Shown here: positions 63,363 through 64,000 of the stretch, piece after piece | Position numbering within the stretch: the first letter of the stretch is position 1 | Layout of the letters: each line of letters begins with the position of its first letter | Source: Colocasia esculenta | Lineage: Eukaryota; Streptophyta; Magnoliopsida; Alismatales; Araceae | Direction of reading: 5' to 3' | Assembly: GCA_014218235.1 (NCBI GenBank) | Contig: CM024758.1 | Coordinates: 74,658,206-74,722,205, forward strand | Length of the DNA: 64,000 bases | Notes under the pieces: model-generated | The model's input: only the letters and a program-made list of their open reading frames with translations | Told to the model about the DNA's origin: nothing | Database searches by the model: none | Program-made: the position numbers and the translations under genes

Positions 63363-64000
63363 CATTGTCATATCTCTTGACCTTACTTGTCTATCTTGAA
63401 CCCCAAATTCATCAGAATTTTTGAGACCTTGTGCTATTTTCTTATGAGAGAATTAAGACATTGAAACTAAACTCATTGTGCATTTAGTTTAATTTCAAAG
63501 ATTCAGTATCATTTCAAGGTTAAGCAATCATAATACTGAATTTTTAAAATGATTTGCAAAACACTATTATAGGCACATGAGTGGCTTTAATATTTCACAT
63601 GTGTATGTTTAAGCTTTATCTTTACCACATGTTAAGAATAATTTTCCTAAATTCATAGTCATGACTTTTCTGGTCAAAGCAAAAATATTCCTGTAAAATG
63701 TCAAAAGAAAAATGATCAATCTGGAAAGATACAAACAGAGCAATGCAAATGCTTGAACCACTGAGTAACCGGGCCATTTCACCTGACAAGTGATTTGTTT
63801 CGCGTCAAAAAGTGGAAATCAAAATTTTCAACTCTGTATAAGATAATGAAAGTTAAACCACTGAGTAATCAGGAGGTCTTGCATCTGATCAATGTGATTT
63901 CTTGCACTGAAAAGTGAGATTTAACTAATTTATTCTTGTATTCTTTCCTAGTGAAAATTGAAGGAAAATCAAAAAGATAGGATAGAAAAGCTTAAGACCT
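63363..64000 (+). other. Copia 3' non-coding region
   Basis: No gene. Two related segments, from about 63,755 and 63,857, share ACCACTGAGTAAYCRGG followed by a TGATTT motif some 35 nt later. The second contains CACT-GAAA-AGTG, a possible tetraloop hairpin (63,916-63,927). The region probably continues toward the 3' LTR outside the window. Confidence 0.55.

Overview
This is plant nuclear DNA. It is almost entirely LTR retrotransposons nested inside one another: Ty3 chromoviruses, a Tat-lineage Ty3 element with a second RNase H, Sirevirus-like Copia elements and a segment derived from plant 5S rRNA. I see no intact host gene. The species cannot be read from the sequence; a large, repeat-rich angiosperm genome, probably a eudicot, fits. 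Every call was made by eye, without alignment or folding software.

Layout from outside in. A Sirevirus-like Copia fragment (18,798-20,502, + strand) is the oldest visible layer. To its left lies a family A Ty3 element (minus strand, window edge to 18,797). Its 5' LTR is split by a solo Copia LTR (3,072-4,914, duplication ACATG) and by a complete family B Ty3 element (5,526-16,989, duplication GGATG). To its right is a family E LTR (20,503-22,121). That LTR is interrupted by a large Tat-lineage element on the minus strand: 3' LTR 22,122-23,582, two antisense accessory genes at about 25.0-32.7 kb and 44.2-46.5 kb, and pol at 47.9-53.1 kb. Three insertions sit in the Tat element: a chimeric Ty3 element (25,629-31,810, duplication GGATG), a giant-LTR family C element (32,993-43,521, duplication CCTTC), and another family C-like LTR from about 53,103. 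The last is broken by a Sirevirus-like Copia element (54,125 to beyond the window), whose LTR holds a family B solo LTR (54,447-57,724, duplication TTTTC). That makes six layers.

No element looks fully autonomous. Family B has all domains but several frameshifts. Family A and the chimera lack gag or most of pol. Family C keeps only a gag remnant. The Tat pol is collinear but has stop codons. The right-hand Copia element keeps a long gag and then loses pol.

The strongest observations are these. (1) The chimeric element has a 205-bp 5S-bearing Cassandra-type LTR at its 5' end and a 2,978-bp family A LTR at its 3' end, yet one matching target-site duplication and an unbroken host reading frame across the site. 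This fits an intermolecular second strand transfer at a shared tRNA-Met primer site. (2) Three 87-nt repeats near the 3' end of the Copia element share a fold supported by compensatory changes. (3) Ten tandem hairpins in the Copia leader share a CGTCGN loop and have covarying stems. (4) Unrelated LTR families carry CpG-centred palindromes at fixed spacing, for example 10-bp palindromes exactly 21 bp apart in both Copia and Ty3 LTRs. (5) Introns are predicted in gag and across the long LTR leaders.
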